Below are positions 44,967-53,423 of a stretch of 64,000 bases of DNA, in pieces. The notes beneath the pieces are model-generated. The model did not search any database. It worked only from the letters and a program-made list of their open reading frames with translations, and was not told the origin of the DNA. How positions within the stretch are numbered: position 1 is the first letter of the stretch; the number at the start of each line of letters is the position of its first letter. The stretch comes from Acetobacterium paludosum. GTDB lineage: Bacteria; Bacillota; Clostridia; Eubacteriales; Eubacteriaceae. The translations under genes were made by a program, and so were the position numbers. The stretch lies in the NCBI RefSeq assembly GCF_008086595.1, contig NZ_RXYA01000016.1, positions 1 through 64,000 of the forward strand, read 5' to 3'.

Positions 44967-45674
44967 ATGATTAAAAAAGTGAGTAAATGGCTTTCAGCTA
45001 ATCGGCATGCGTATGCAATGCTGTTTTTTATTTTCTATCTGGCAGTTTTTTTTACATTGGAGCATTGGGATCGGCCGGAACATATAATCCATTTTTTCCT
45101 GGATGATTATATACCGTTTAATGAATATTTTATCATTCCATATTTCATGTGGTTTCTTTGCATAGCAGCCTCATTAGTCGGATTCATGGTTTATGAAAAA
45201 GAGACTTTTCTAAATCTGTGTCTGATGATGTTTGGCGGGATGACCTTCTGTCTGATCATTTATGCACTCATACCGAGCGGACTTGATATCAGAGGAAAAA
45301 TTGCCGGGAACAATCTCTGTTGTCAGCTGACGAAATGGCTCTACTCGATTGATACACCCACGAATGTCTGTCCATCAATTCATGTAGCCAGTTCGGTTTC
45401 GATTGCCTTTGCGGTGTGGAAATCGAAAAAATTGAAATCCTATCCGAAGTTTCAATTTGGAACGATAGCCCTGATGATCTTAATTTGTATTTCAACCGTA
45501 TTCATCAAACAGCATTCCCTGATTGATGTATTCTGCGGAATTCTGTTAAGTACAGTATTATATTATGTGGCATATTATACAAATTGGAAAAGCATAACGG
45601 TTTGGACCAAGCATCAATTGGTTCTGAGGCACCGGAGATTACACCCGAACAGTTATCGAAGATGGAAATTCTAG
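44967..45674 (+). CDS. PAP2-superfamily membrane phosphatase
   Basis: 235 residues, six membrane helices. PAP2 signature partly kept: CPSIHVASSVSIAFAVW (PSxH) and KQHSLIDVFCGI (HxxxD, catalytic His). The first KxxxxxxRP motif is not evident. GGAGG precedes the ATG at 44967. Likely dephosphorylates a lipid phosphate or polyprenyl diphosphate; position next to the polyprenoid genes fits, but it has its own upstream terminator. Confidence 0.83.
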   Translation: MIKKVSKWLSANRHAYAMLFFIFYLAVFFTLEHWDRPEHIIHFFLDDYIPFNEYFIIPYFMWFLCIAASLVGFMVYEKETFLNLCLMMFGGMTFCLIIYALIPSGLDIRGKIAGNNLCCQLTKWLYSIDTPTNVCPSIHVASSVSIAFAVWKSKKLKSYPKFQFGTIALMILICISTVFIKQHSLIDVFCGILLSTVLYYVAYYTNWKSITVWTKHQLVLRHRRLHPNSYRRWKF

Positions 45675-45714
45675 ACGGGAATGGCTGCTGAAAATAAGAA
45701 CGAAATAAAAAAAC

Positions 45715-45745
45715 CAGTACAATGTCACAAAAATTGTACTGATTT
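45715..45745 (+). terminator. Hairpin after PAP2 gene
   Basis: CAGTACAAT / ATTGTACTG followed by ATTTG; moderate. Confidence 0.5.
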
Positions 45746-45798
45746 GAAGGGGGATATATATGAACTGGCTTTTAAAGAATCACCAGAGAGACTTTGGA

Positions 45799-46164
45799 TC
45801 AGTGCGGAGCGATGATAAAAACTGCAAAAGACGTCCCCAGATAACAGGCAATAAAGCCCAAAACAACGGTTGTACTAATATAAATAATGGCGCTGAGTAT
45901 CCGGTTGTTTTGCAGAAGGACGAAATCCTCATACATAAAAGTCGAAAATGTGGTATAGGCTCCGAGAAATCCTTCGGCAAATAATCCGTACAGAAGTTGT
46001 GAAATATCAGCTCCCGTTACAAAACCTAAAAGAAATGCACCCGATACATTAATGACAAAGGTGCCAATGGGGATGCTTTTATATCTTGCCGCGAAGCGTT
46101 TTCCAAGCAAATATCGGGCGGTGCTTCCCAGTGCGCCCCCAAGCATGACGCATATTATTTCCAT
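45799..46164 (-). CDS. crcB: Fluoride channel CrcB/Fluc (second gene)
   Basis: 121-residue, four-helix fluoride exporter subunit. MLGGALGSTARYLLGKRFA at the N-terminus, GTFVINVSGAFLLGF (the pore Asn), GFLGAYTTFSTFMYE (phenylalanine-box and Na+ site). It follows the other crcB gene by 11 bp, so the pair can form a hetero- or homodimeric Fluc channel. Under control of the fluoride riboswitch at 46731-46780. Confidence 0.95.
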   Translation of the reverse strand: MEIICVMLGGALGSTARYLLGKRFAARYKSIPIGTFVINVSGAFLLGFVTGADISQLLYGLFAEGFLGAYTTFSTFMYEDFVLLQNNRILSAIIYISTTVVLGFIACYLGTSFAVFIIAPH

Positions 46165-46175
46165 GAGTCAGATTC

Positions 46176-46613
46176 CTAATTGTAGTCAAAACTGAACTGA
46201 GAAACAATGGCTTGCCCGATTGGATGCACGACGCGATGACCGATCTGGTGACCAATGTAAACAGCGACGATACCTAAAATAATGGATGCCGCAACATAAT
46301 AGGAAAAAGTGCTGATATATCCGGCATCAAGCAGATCCAGACTTTCTTTGCAGAATGTCGAAAATGTCGTAAATGCGCCTACAAAACCGGTAGTAACACC
46401 TAATTTTAAAGGGGGACTGATTCGTTCCGTTTTAGAAAAAACGGCATTCAATGTACCTAAAAGAATGCAACCGAATAGGTTGATAACCAGAATATCAAAA
46501 GAACTATTTAATAAATAATCCGTTGTTGGTAAAAAAGCTGCCGATGTTTTAAAGCCATAACGTAACAGCGCACCAATGGATCCTCCGGCAGCAATAAAAT
46601 AATACTTTTTCAT
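46176..46613 (-). CDS. crcB: Fluoride channel CrcB/Fluc (first gene)
   Basis: 145 residues with the same motifs: GGSIGALLRYGFK, DILVINLFGCILLG, GFVGAFTTFSTFCKE. A short C-terminal extension follows the fourth helix. GAGGAGGAC ribosome site, first gene after the riboswitch. Two divergent Fluc copies in tandem are common in Gram-positives and may have opposite membrane topology. Confidence 0.95.
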   Translation of the reverse strand: MKKYYFIAAGGSIGALLRYGFKTSAAFLPTTDYLLNSSFDILVINLFGCILLGTLNAVFSKTERISPPLKLGVTTGFVGAFTTFSTFCKESLDLLDAGYISTFSYYVAASIILGIVAVYIGHQIGHRVVHPIGQAIVSQFSFDYN

Positions 46614-46698
46614 AAATTGTCCTCCTCACTCAAATGACAAATAAATTAGTCGCGAAGGTCTTTTATTTTGGCAAAAAAGAGAAATGCTTTTTGGGCAA

Positions 46699-46735
46699 TA
46701 AAAAACCTGCAGAATTAAAAAATCAATCCGACAGG
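46699..46735 (-). terminator. Terminator of the crcB fluoride riboswitch
   Basis: Minus strand CCTGTCGGATT / AATTCTGCAGG (one mismatch) followed by six T. Its 5' arm overlaps the end of the aptamer, the expected switching arrangement. Confidence 0.85.
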
Positions 46736-46780
46736 AGTCATTAGCTCATCAGCAATTTAGGTGAACTCCATCACCTTTTT
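46731..46780 (-). promoter_or_regulatory. Fluoride riboswitch (crcB motif) upstream of crcB pair
   Basis: Minus strand shows the full conserved core: GGTGATGGAGTTCACC, TAAAT, TGCTGATGAGCT, AATGACTCCTG. This matches the crcB-motif consensus (GGNGAUGG..UUCNCC, then the pseudoknot and UGAUGNCUNCU segment). Confidence 0.95.
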
Positions 46781-46792
46781 TAATGTGATTTT

Positions 46793-46821
46793 AGGATAGC
46801 ACGGGGGAAGAAATGCGTCAA
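46793..46821 (-). promoter_or_regulatory. Promoter of crcB transcript
   Basis: Minus strand TTGACG (46816-46821), 17-bp spacer, TATCCT (46793-46798), just upstream of the aptamer. Confidence 0.8.
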
Positions 46822-46954
46822 GAGGATAATCAATTGAAATCGTAATCAAAAAAATGTAATCAAAATAAATTTAGCTTTATTTAAGATATGCATTCGTTTG
46901 ATTAAATATTTGGGACAAATCAATCGAACCTCGGTTATTAGTTCGCTTTTCTCA

Positions 46955-46983
46955 TTGATATTTTGCTACAAATCAAGTACAAT
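46955..46983 (+). promoter_or_regulatory. Promoter of dynamin-like transcript
   Basis: TTGATA, 17-bp spacer, TACAAT (46978-46983); transcription would start at about 46990, the first base of the aptamer. Confidence 0.8.
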
Positions 46984-46990
46984 GGATTAA

Positions 46991-47050
46991 AAGGTGATGA
47001 AGTTCACCATGGTATATGCCTAAATGCTCATGAGCTGATGACTTCTGCAA
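46991..47050 (+). promoter_or_regulatory. Fluoride riboswitch upstream of dynamin-like GTPase
   Basis: AAGGTGATGAAGTTCACC, then TAAATGCTCATGAGCTGATG and ACTTCTGC: the complete crcB-motif core, with a short insertion (ATGGTATATGCC) between the first hairpin and the TAAAT segment compared with the sister copy. Confidence 0.93.
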
Positions 47051-47078
47051 ATAAATTTGTGGATGCATCAGTTTTTTT
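47035..47078 (+). terminator. Terminator of the second fluoride riboswitch
   Basis: CTGATG (47035-47040, inside the aptamer) pairs with CATCAG (47066-47071), with GCAAAT/ATTTGT inside, followed by seven T. Fluoride binding would keep CTGATG in the aptamer and prevent termination. Confidence 0.9.
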
Positions 47079-47152
47079 ATGCCCTAAAAAAGCGAACGAG
47101 TGGTGCCTTAACAGTGCCCTAGGTAACATTTGAAGGATGAAAGGGAAACTTT

Positions 47153-48829
47153 ATGAATAGGACAATCCAGAATACCCTCAAAGAAGCGGCTCAACTGCTG
47201 AAACGTTCAGGCATCTGTGAAGACAATACTGTAGCCGTTCAAAATCTTATGAAAAAGCTGGATAACCGAGAGCTGATCATTTCAGTCATCGGACAATTCA
47301 AGCGGGGTAAAACATCCTTTATCAATGCTGCTTTAATGGAAGATATTCTGCCGGTGGGGATCATCCCGGTGACGTCGGTCGTGACAAAAATCCAGTATGG
47401 CAGAGGTTATGCCACCGTATCATTCAAATCGGGTAATGAAGAAACGGTTTCCCTGGATACATTGGGAGAGTTCATCAGCGAACAGAACAATCCCGAAAAT
47501 AAAAAAGGCGTCTCTTATGTCAATCTTTATCTGCCGCACGATTTTCTGAAAAACGGTCTTACGCTTGTCGATACACCAGGGGTCGGTTCCATTCATCAGC
47601 ACAACACCGATGATGCCTATTCTTTTTTGACCGAGAGTGATGCCATTATTTTCATGATCTCGGTGGACAGTCCGATTAACGAAATTGAAAGAGCATTTCT
47701 GGCTGCGGCTAAAAATCATGCAGCGAAATTCTATTTTACTGTTAATAAAATTGACACCATCACGCTGTCGGATCTCAATGCCTACCTGGGCTATTGCCGT
47801 AATATTCTAAGTGACCTCATGGATGGAGAAGCCGTTGATCTTTTTCCTATCAGTGCCCGAAAAAACATCGGCATTGACACGCTATTTTCGACAATTCAGG
47901 AGGATCTTAGGACTTCAGCTGATGAGATCCTGAGGGATTCTGTTGGGATTAAGCTGAAGGAGGTTTTAATACCGGCATTGTCGCACATCGACTTGTACAA
48001 TACTGCTTTGCATCTGCCGCTTGATAATCTTGAAGCGAAAAAAGCGCTACTCACTGAGAAACTTGAAAATCTTGACGGGATCATCAAGAATGCATCTTAT
48101 TTTCTCAGCCAGAAGATTGATGAAGTTCTTGAACGAATTCAAGGGGCGTTACACACAGAAGCGACAGTCATCAGCGATGATCTTACAGCAATACTGAAGA
48201 CTGTCTATGAAATAAATCGCGACAAAAAACCGAAGCAGCTTGAAGAAGCATTGAAAGATGTTCTGGAAATGGATTTAACCGGCCATCTGACAGAACTGAG
48301 CGACCGGGGCTTGTTAATCCTTGAAATGGGATATGAGGAGGCGGCAGACTTGCTCAGCCAGAAGATCGATGACTTGAAAGATTTTCTCAAACAAGTCATC
48401 GATGAACTTTTTGGTATTGCATATCAGTATGAAACGACGAGTCAAGGTTTATCCGAACGGGAAGATTTTTATGTAAGTGTTAATAACGATAGCGGATCGC
48501 TGTTGCTGGATATAAACGATTTTGTTTATTTGCTGCCCAGGTCTTATGCCAATCAGAAAATTTTCAGCCGTTTTGTGAAAAAAATGCAGGACGATGTGGA
48601 ATGCAACATCAACAATATGATTTACAATTATCAATATAAACTGCGTGAGAGTGTGCGCACTTTCAATTCGATATTGGACACTGAGTCCACAGTGCTGAAA
48701 AAAGAAATTGCCGATATCGTTAATCGCGTGATTGCCGATAAAGAAAACACCAGCCTGGAACTGGGCGAAAAAATCAATGAACTCAACCAAATTTACAAAG
48801 CTTTGAGATTGTGTATAAATGAATTGTGA
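47153..48829 (+). CDS. Bacterial dynamin-like GTPase under fluoride control
   Basis: 558 residues. GTPase motifs: G1 GQFKRGKTS (47-55), G2 region IPVTSVVT (71-78), G3 DTPGVG (140-145), G4 NKID (198-201). The remainder is long helical coiled coil as in the stalk of dynamin-like proteins. No clear membrane-spanning paddle is evident, though FGIAYQYETT and the LLLDINDFVYLLPRS stretch could touch lipid. It is the only gene behind the fluoride riboswitch at 46991; AAAGGGAAAC ribosome site. Probably acts on the inner membrane. Assignment to the superfamily is firm; the cellular job is inferred. Confidence 0.9.
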   Translation: MNRTIQNTLKEAAQLLKRSGICEDNTVAVQNLMKKLDNRELIISVIGQFKRGKTSFINAALMEDILPVGIIPVTSVVTKIQYGRGYATVSFKSGNEETVSLDTLGEFISEQNNPENKKGVSYVNLYLPHDFLKNGLTLVDTPGVGSIHQHNTDDAYSFLTESDAIIFMISVDSPINEIERAFLAAAKNHAAKFYFTVNKIDTITLSDLNAYLGYCRNILSDLMDGEAVDLFPISARKNIGIDTLFSTIQEDLRTSADEILRDSVGIKLKEVLIPALSHIDLYNTALHLPLDNLEAKKALLTEKLENLDGIIKNASYFLSQKIDEVLERIQGALHTEATVISDDLTAILKTVYEINRDKKPKQLEEALKDVLEMDLTGHLTELSDRGLLILEMGYEEAADLLSQKIDDLKDFLKQVIDELFGIAYQYETTSQGLSEREDFYVSVNNDSGSLLLDINDFVYLLPRSYANQKIFSRFVKKMQDDVECNINNMIYNYQYKLRESVRTFNSILDTESTVLKKEIADIVNRVIADKENTSLELGEKINELNQIYKALRLCINEL

Positions 48830-48849
48830 ATGATTTTGCGGTCGCAGTG

Positions 48850-49722
48850 CTATGCTTCTTTTCCTTTTAAATTAAACAGGATGATGCTTACGATGATAAT
48901 AATTCCGCCGATGAAAGTGCCCATATTGGGGATTTCATTCAACAGCATAAAGCCCATCACCGTTGACAGTAGCGGTGTGACAAACATAAAATTGGTCACG
49001 TCGTTTGTCTTATCGGCCAAGGAAAGCGCTTTTCCCCAGAAAAAGTAAGCCATTGCACTGGGAAATGCACCAAGATAAATAACTAATAGCAGGTATTTGG
49101 GTTGTGCAGTCATTAACTGCACAACGCCCTGTGGTGCGAAAATAGCCAGTAGAATGGCACCGCAGCACATGCTGTAAGTTACGATTTCCAAAGCGGTGTA
49201 GCCTACGCTGGAAAGTTTGCGGTTTAAAAAATTGTAACCGCAGAAAACAGTGGCAGCACAGAGGGTCCAAATCAGGCCGATATTGACGGAGAACATGCCT
49301 TCCCACAGCAGCAGAATCAAAACGCCGACAAAGGCCAGCAAGATGGTGAACCAGCCAAGCCGGTTTATTTTTTCGCGAAAGAAAATGGAGGCAACCACCG
49401 CAGTCATAATGGGGGTCGTGGCAATAATAATGCTGGCGGTTGCAGAGGTCAGCGTCTGGATGCCAATGTTGAAGGTGATCATGTACAGGGTAAAACCCAG
49501 ACAACCGGATAGGAAGAACCACGGAAGGTCTTTTTTTTGAGGGGGACGGATGTGATTCGATTTACCGATGATGAGCAGGAAAACGGCGGCGATGGTACAG
49601 CGGAGAAAGCCCAGGGCGTTGGGGGTATAGTAGGTCATTGCCACCTTGGTCAGCGGAAAAGCGGAGGCCCAAAGAAAGACGGTTAAGAATGCCAGGATCG
49701 ATACTTTTGTGTTTTGTTTCAT
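48850..49722 (-). CDS. EamA/DMT-family transporter
   Basis: 290 residues, ten membrane helices in two EamA repeats: FLWASAFPLTKVAM in helix 1 and WTLCAATVFCGYNFLNRKL in the second half, with SGCLGFTLYMITFNIGIQ and a C-terminal basic KGKEA. Metabolite or amino-acid exporter family; substrate not predictable. Convergent with the dynamin-like gene (20 bp between stops). Confidence 0.9.
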   Translation of the reverse strand: MKQNTKVSILAFLTVFLWASAFPLTKVAMTYYTPNALGFLRCTIAAVFLLIIGKSNHIRPPQKKDLPWFFLSGCLGFTLYMITFNIGIQTLTSATASIIIATTPIMTAVVASIFFREKINRLGWFTILLAFVGVLILLLWEGMFSVNIGLIWTLCAATVFCGYNFLNRKLSSVGYTALEIVTYSMCCGAILLAIFAPQGVVQLMTAQPKYLLLVIYLGAFPSAMAYFFWGKALSLADKTNDVTNFMFVTPLLSTVMGFMLLNEIPNMGTFIGGIIIIVSIILFNLKGKEA

Positions 49723-49873
49723 TGTCGATAAACTCCGGTCTAAATATTTATAAATGATGTGGATTCTATGTACCCGTTGGATTCGGCTTTTAATTAATTG
49801 ACATAGAATAGCTTCTGCATTTCATAGAATTAAATATTATCATAAAATTGCTTATTGATGAAATAAAAAAAGT

Positions 49874-49907
49874 AAAAGGCTGCCATCGTCATGATTGGCA
49901 GCCTTTT
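49874..49907 (-). terminator. Hairpin in the leader region of the EamA gene
   Basis: AAAAGGCTGCCA / TGGCAGCCTTTT perfect 12-bp stem. On the minus strand it is followed by ACTTTTTTTATT, so it would end transcripts entering the EamA gene from upstream (attenuator) or an antisense transcript. The rest of the 49723-50033 spacer shows no gene. Confidence 0.65.
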
Positions 49908-50033
49908 ATTGAAAACTGATCCCTCAGCTTATAGCATCTGGATAAGGTAAGGAAAAGATAACTGGCTAAGAAAGGCCAGAAAGCAATATCAACACCGGGG
50001 TCAGAGCATGGCATGACGACGGTTTCCCGAAAC

Positions 50034-50061
50034 TTGTCTTTTTTATAAATCATTGTATAAT
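50034..50061 (+). promoter_or_regulatory. Promoter of pstS-like gene
   Basis: TTGTCT, 16-bp spacer, TATAAT. Confidence 0.65.
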
Positions 50062-50170
50062 GTATTTATAAATGAACTGCCAGAAGAGAATGAAATATAG
50101 ATGCGCGGTTATATTTTGTGATAAAATAGAGATGCGAAAACGAAAATTAGGAATTCAAGGAGAAAAAATA

Positions 50171-50995
50171 TTGAAAAGTTTGAAAAAAGTAACCGCTTTA
50201 CTTCTCGCTGGTGCCATGGTACTGGTATTGGCAGGCTGTTCATCAGGAACAACGCAATCGGCAACAACGGGAGAAATTAATGGCGGCGGCTCAACATCGG
50301 TCCAAAAGATCATCGATGCGGTTGGATCGGAGTATACGGCGTTAAACCCGGATATTAAATTTACTTACAGCGGCACCGGTTCTTCAGACGGAATCAAGGG
50401 GGCAATATCGGGCACCTATTCATTTGGCTGTTCATCTCGAGATTTAAAGACCGAAGAAAAAACGAATTTAACCGAAATGATATTTGCCTATGACGGCATT
50501 GCAATAATCGTCAATCCCGAAAATACGGTATCCGGTCTCACCAAGATACAATTGGCAGAAATTTATACCGGGGAAATTACAAATTGGAGTGAAGTCGGCG
50601 GAAAAGATGCGCCGATTGTCGTTGTATCCCGGGAAGACGGCTCGGGTACCAGAACGGCAACTGAAGAATTAGTGGGATTCACGGAACAATTAAAAGGCAG
50701 TGCGACCATTAAAGAAGGAAATGGCAACGTTCAGACAACGGTTGCCGTCAATCCCAATGCCATCGGGTATGTATCCCTGACTTTTGTCAATAAAACCGTA
50801 AAGGCCCTTGATGTGGATGGCGTCAAAGCAACTGTTGATAACGTGCTAAATAAAACCTATGCACTATCCCGACCATTCGTGGCTGTTTATGATGCCACCA
50901 AAGTTGACGATGCCACGCTGGCTTTTCTTAATTTCCTGATGAGCAAAGATGGTCAGAAGATTGTGACCAAAAATGGTGGCATAACGGTGCTGTGA
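50171..50995 (+). CDS. pstS: PstS-like phosphate-binding lipoprotein
   Basis: 274 residues from a TTG start with AAGGAG 8 nt before it; longer in-frame starts lack a site and would bury the signal peptide. Lipoprotein signal with lipobox LAGC near residue 25. PBP-like fold: GGGSTSVQKIIDAV and TYSGTGSSDGIKGAI phosphate-binding loops, CSSRDL, SREDGSGTRTATEE, NAIGYVSL. High-affinity phosphate uptake. No pstCAB genes follow, so it is an orphan or works with a system elsewhere. Confidence 0.92.
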   Translation: MKSLKKVTALLLAGAMVLVLAGCSSGTTQSATTGEINGGGSTSVQKIIDAVGSEYTALNPDIKFTYSGTGSSDGIKGAISGTYSFGCSSRDLKTEEKTNLTEMIFAYDGIAIIVNPENTVSGLTKIQLAEIYTGEITNWSEVGGKDAPIVVVSREDGSGTRTATEELVGFTEQLKGSATIKEGNGNVQTTVAVNPNAIGYVSLTFVNKTVKALDVDGVKATVDNVLNKTYALSRPFVAVYDATKVDDATLAFLNFLMSKDGQKIVTKNGGITVL

Positions 50996-51071
50996 AAAAC
51001 TCGGCAGTTAAAATATTTTTTAATCAATTTTAGCTGGATAGGTATAAATAAGAGACTGGGGTGAATTGGCC

Positions 51072-52457
51072 ATGACAAAAAATGATGTTGCAATGAATAA
51101 TGAAATTTTTATCGAAAATGAGGATAAGGCGAATCAATATGCTGCCAAATGTTTAATCTTTGTTGCCGCTATTGTTGGAATGGTATGGATCTTAAATGCC
51201 ATCGATTTTTTCATCATTCCCAAAATACTAATGAACATCGCGATGCCGATCAGTATAGCATTGCTTTTATTGCCGACGCTGCTGAATAAAGTGATTGGCG
51301 GCCATAAGTGGTACCTGAAATATCTCATTATGTCATGCACGATTCTGGGAATAACCATTCTGTCCATGATGATGACGTTGCATACGGTACTGGCGTGGCT
51401 GTGTCCTTTGCTGATTTCCTGCCATTATTATTCACGAAAATTCACAGGATGGACATTGGCCGGCAGCGTCATTTTTATGACTATTGCCATTTTTGGCGGA
51501 CTTTATGTGGGCTTGTGGGATTCGGATATGATGCTTAGTATGGACGTGGGACAAGAACGGATCATCACAGCGAGCATTCTGATCAGAACATTAAAATTTT
51601 ATTATCTGCCGCGGGTATTTACCTTAGTGGCGCTGTCGCCAATTTGTTTCACTTTGGCGAACCGGACCCGAAATCTTCTGAAAAAGCAGGAACAGGATAA
51701 TGAAGAAAAACAACGTGTTTCAGCTGAATTGAATGTGGCTACTCAGATCCAGGTTTCCATGCTTCCAAGCATCTTTCCGGCCTACGCTGATCGAGCAGAA
51801 TTTGACATTTATGCGACGATGCAGCCGGCTAAAGAAGTTGGCGGCGATTTTTATGACTTCTTCTCAATTGATGATGATCATCTGGCCGTGGTTATTGCCG
51901 ATGTGTCCGGCAAGGGCGTTCCGGCGGCGTTGTTTATGGTGATTGCTAAAACATTGATTAAAAATCATATGCAGGCCGGCATGACCCCCGCAGAAGTTTT
52001 TGTTTTAGTGAATAACCAGCTTTGCGAAAATAATGAAGTGGGTATGTTTGTCACGGCTTGGATGGGGGTGCTGGAAATTTCGTCCCATCATTTTATCTCA
52101 GTGAACGCAGGACATAATCCACCGCTGCTAAAAAAAGCAAACGGCAGTTTTGAATATCTGAATTTAAATTCCGGCTTTGTCCTGGGAGGAATGGAAAATA
52201 CTAAGTATCAACAGGCAGCAATGCAGCTGACTAATGGTGATGAACTGGTTCTCTATACCGATGGGGTGACTGAGGCAACGAATGTCAACAATGATTTATA
52301 TGGCGAGCAACGATTGCGGTCTGTTCTCAACGACAGTATCGGATTAACTCCGGATGCGCTACTGTCAATGATAAAAAAAGATATTGACAACTTTGTTAAT
52401 GGAGCACCTCAATTTGATGATATTACCATGGTTGCCTTGAAAATCAGTGAAGGATAG
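51072..52457 (+). CDS. Membrane-bound SpoIIE/RsbU-type PP2C phosphatase
   Basis: 461 residues from the ATG at 51072 (GGGGTG upstream). Six membrane helices in residues 25-205, a short coiled linker (LLKKQEQDNEEKQRVSAEL), then a PPM phosphatase domain: ATQIQVSMLPSIFP, KEVGGDFYDFF (metal Asp), VIADVSGKGVPAALFM, VNAGHNPPLL, LYTDGVTEA, FDDITMVAL. Likely dephosphorylates an anti-sigma-factor antagonist in response to an unknown membrane signal. No partner genes are adjacent. Confidence 0.92.
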   Translation: MTKNDVAMNNEIFIENEDKANQYAAKCLIFVAAIVGMVWILNAIDFFIIPKILMNIAMPISIALLLLPTLLNKVIGGHKWYLKYLIMSCTILGITILSMMMTLHTVLAWLCPLLISCHYYSRKFTGWTLAGSVIFMTIAIFGGLYVGLWDSDMMLSMDVGQERIITASILIRTLKFYYLPRVFTLVALSPICFTLANRTRNLLKKQEQDNEEKQRVSAELNVATQIQVSMLPSIFPAYADRAEFDIYATMQPAKEVGGDFYDFFSIDDDHLAVVIADVSGKGVPAALFMVIAKTLIKNHMQAGMTPAEVFVLVNNQLCENNEVGMFVTAWMGVLEISSHHFISVNAGHNPPLLKKANGSFEYLNLNSGFVLGGMENTKYQQAAMQLTNGDELVLYTDGVTEATNVNNDLYGEQRLRSVLNDSIGLTPDALLSMIKKDIDNFVNGAPQFDDITMVALKISEG

Positions 52458-52500
52458 CAATCATGGATAAGAAAAACGAAACGCTTCCGGGTTAAAAACA

Positions 52501-52578
52501 AGACTGGCAACTGATTTATTCCAGTCTGAAAAAAGTGATTAATAAACGAACGATTGTTCAATAAATGAACGTCTGTTT
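52501..52578. promoter_or_regulatory. Hairpin and overlapping dyads in 361-bp spacer
   Basis: AGACTGG / CCAGTCT hairpin (52501-52527) may end the phosphatase transcript. Next to it, 52544-52578 carries overlapping dyads GAACgattGTTC, GTTCaataaatGAAC and AAACGAAC / GTCTGTTT, typical of TetR-type operators, ending in a TTTATAAT promoter-like stretch. A poor hairpin with T-run follows near 52623-52655. Confidence 0.45.
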
Positions 52579-52685
52579 ATAATGAAAAACGTTTAAAAAA
52601 CGAACATAAGCAAAGAAAATACGAAAAAAGCCTTTAATCTGGTCTTTTTTTTATTGGCATGAAAATTGCTTTTTAAATAGATGTG

Positions 52686-52729
52686 CTGATTAAACGAACA
52701 TAAATTTGCATGTTAATTTGGACTTGATT
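52686..52729 (+). repeat. Left arm of 44-bp inverted repeat flanking the HbpS-like gene
   Basis: Pairs with 53307-53350 in inverse orientation, 37 of 44 bases identical, the inner 28 bases 26 of 28. Immediately inside, 52718-52780 contains two degenerate direct repeats starting TTGGACTTG(A/G)TTGT. Confidence 0.85.
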
Positions 52730-52818
52730 GTGGTATAAACAGATAAGTTGGACTTGGTTGTAGTAATAAGAGATAAATTGAGATGAAAAAAAATTTTTTA
52801 AAAAAAGTGGAGGACAAA

Positions 52819-53229
52819 ATGACAACTACCGGTAAATTATTAGATATGGCAAAAAAAATGGCTGAAGCGGCTGCAGTAAAAGCAATCGAAATTGATGTGC
52901 CAATGGTGATCGTTATATGTGATGCAAATGGAAATACGGTATTATATAACCGTATGGAAGATTCTTTATTAGCCAGCATGAGCATTGCGACGAATAAAGC
53001 CTATACCGCAGTTGCACTTAAAATGAGCACCGACACCTTAACCGACCTTGCCAAAGAATCAGGTCAACTCTTTGGCATCACTTCATGTGATAATGGAAGA
53101 ATGGTTGCCTTTGGCGGTGGCTTCCCGATTATTGAAAATGGCAAAATTATCGCAGGCATTGGTGTCAGCGGCGGCAGTGTCGCAGAAGACATGAGCGTGG
53201 CTCAGGCTGGTCTGGATGCCCTTAAATAA
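52819..53229 (+). CDS. GlcG/HbpS-family (PduO C-terminal-like) protein
   Basis: 136 residues from the ATG at 52819 (GGAGG upstream). Family features: VPMVIVICDANGNTVLYNRMEDSLLASMSIATNKAYTA and FGGGFPIIENGKIIAGIGVSGG near the end. Members bind heme or cobalamin breakdown products and also occur fused to PduO adenosyltransferases. Cytoplasmic here (no signal peptide). Monocistronic, located between long inverted repeats. Confidence 0.9.
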   Translation: MTTTGKLLDMAKKMAEAAAVKAIEIDVPMVIVICDANGNTVLYNRMEDSLLASMSIATNKAYTAVALKMSTDTLTDLAKESGQLFGITSCDNGRMVAFGGGFPIIENGKIIAGIGVSGGSVAEDMSVAQAGLDALK

Positions 53230-53306
53230 GTTGTAAATACTTATTAACTGGCCAGCTGATACGAAAATAATTAAAAAAAATAACGGAACTTAACATAGAT
53301 AAAATT

Positions 53307-53350
53307 AATCAAGTCCAAATCATCATGCAAATTTAGAACCGTTTAGTCAG
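53307..53350 (-). repeat. Right arm of 44-bp inverted repeat
   Basis: Reverse complement reads CTGACTAAACGG, then TAAATTTGCATGATGATTTG, then GACTTGATT; compare 52686-52729. Confidence 0.85.
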
Positions 53351-53386
53351 TTGGCCAAAATCCCTAAGAGGATTATTCTAACAACT

Positions 53387-53423
53387 GAGGCAAAAATGTC
53401 GGATAAAGTGACGTTTTTGCCTC
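53387..53423 (+). terminator. Hairpin downstream of HbpS-like gene
   Basis: GAGGCAAAAATGTC / TGACGTTTTTGCCTC with 8-nt loop, then TTAACTTT. The spacer from 53424 to 53629 holds nothing further. Confidence 0.7.

Noticed and set aside
45760-45984. Plus-strand 74-codon frame with a GGGGG site antisense to crcB
   Set aside because: Lies almost wholly on the opposite strand of a well-supported crcB gene and shows no protein-like pattern.
49870-50055. Short minus-strand frame across the hairpin upstream of pstS
   Set aside because: About 54 codons, no ribosome site, overlaps a hairpin and the pstS promoter; composition looks accidental.
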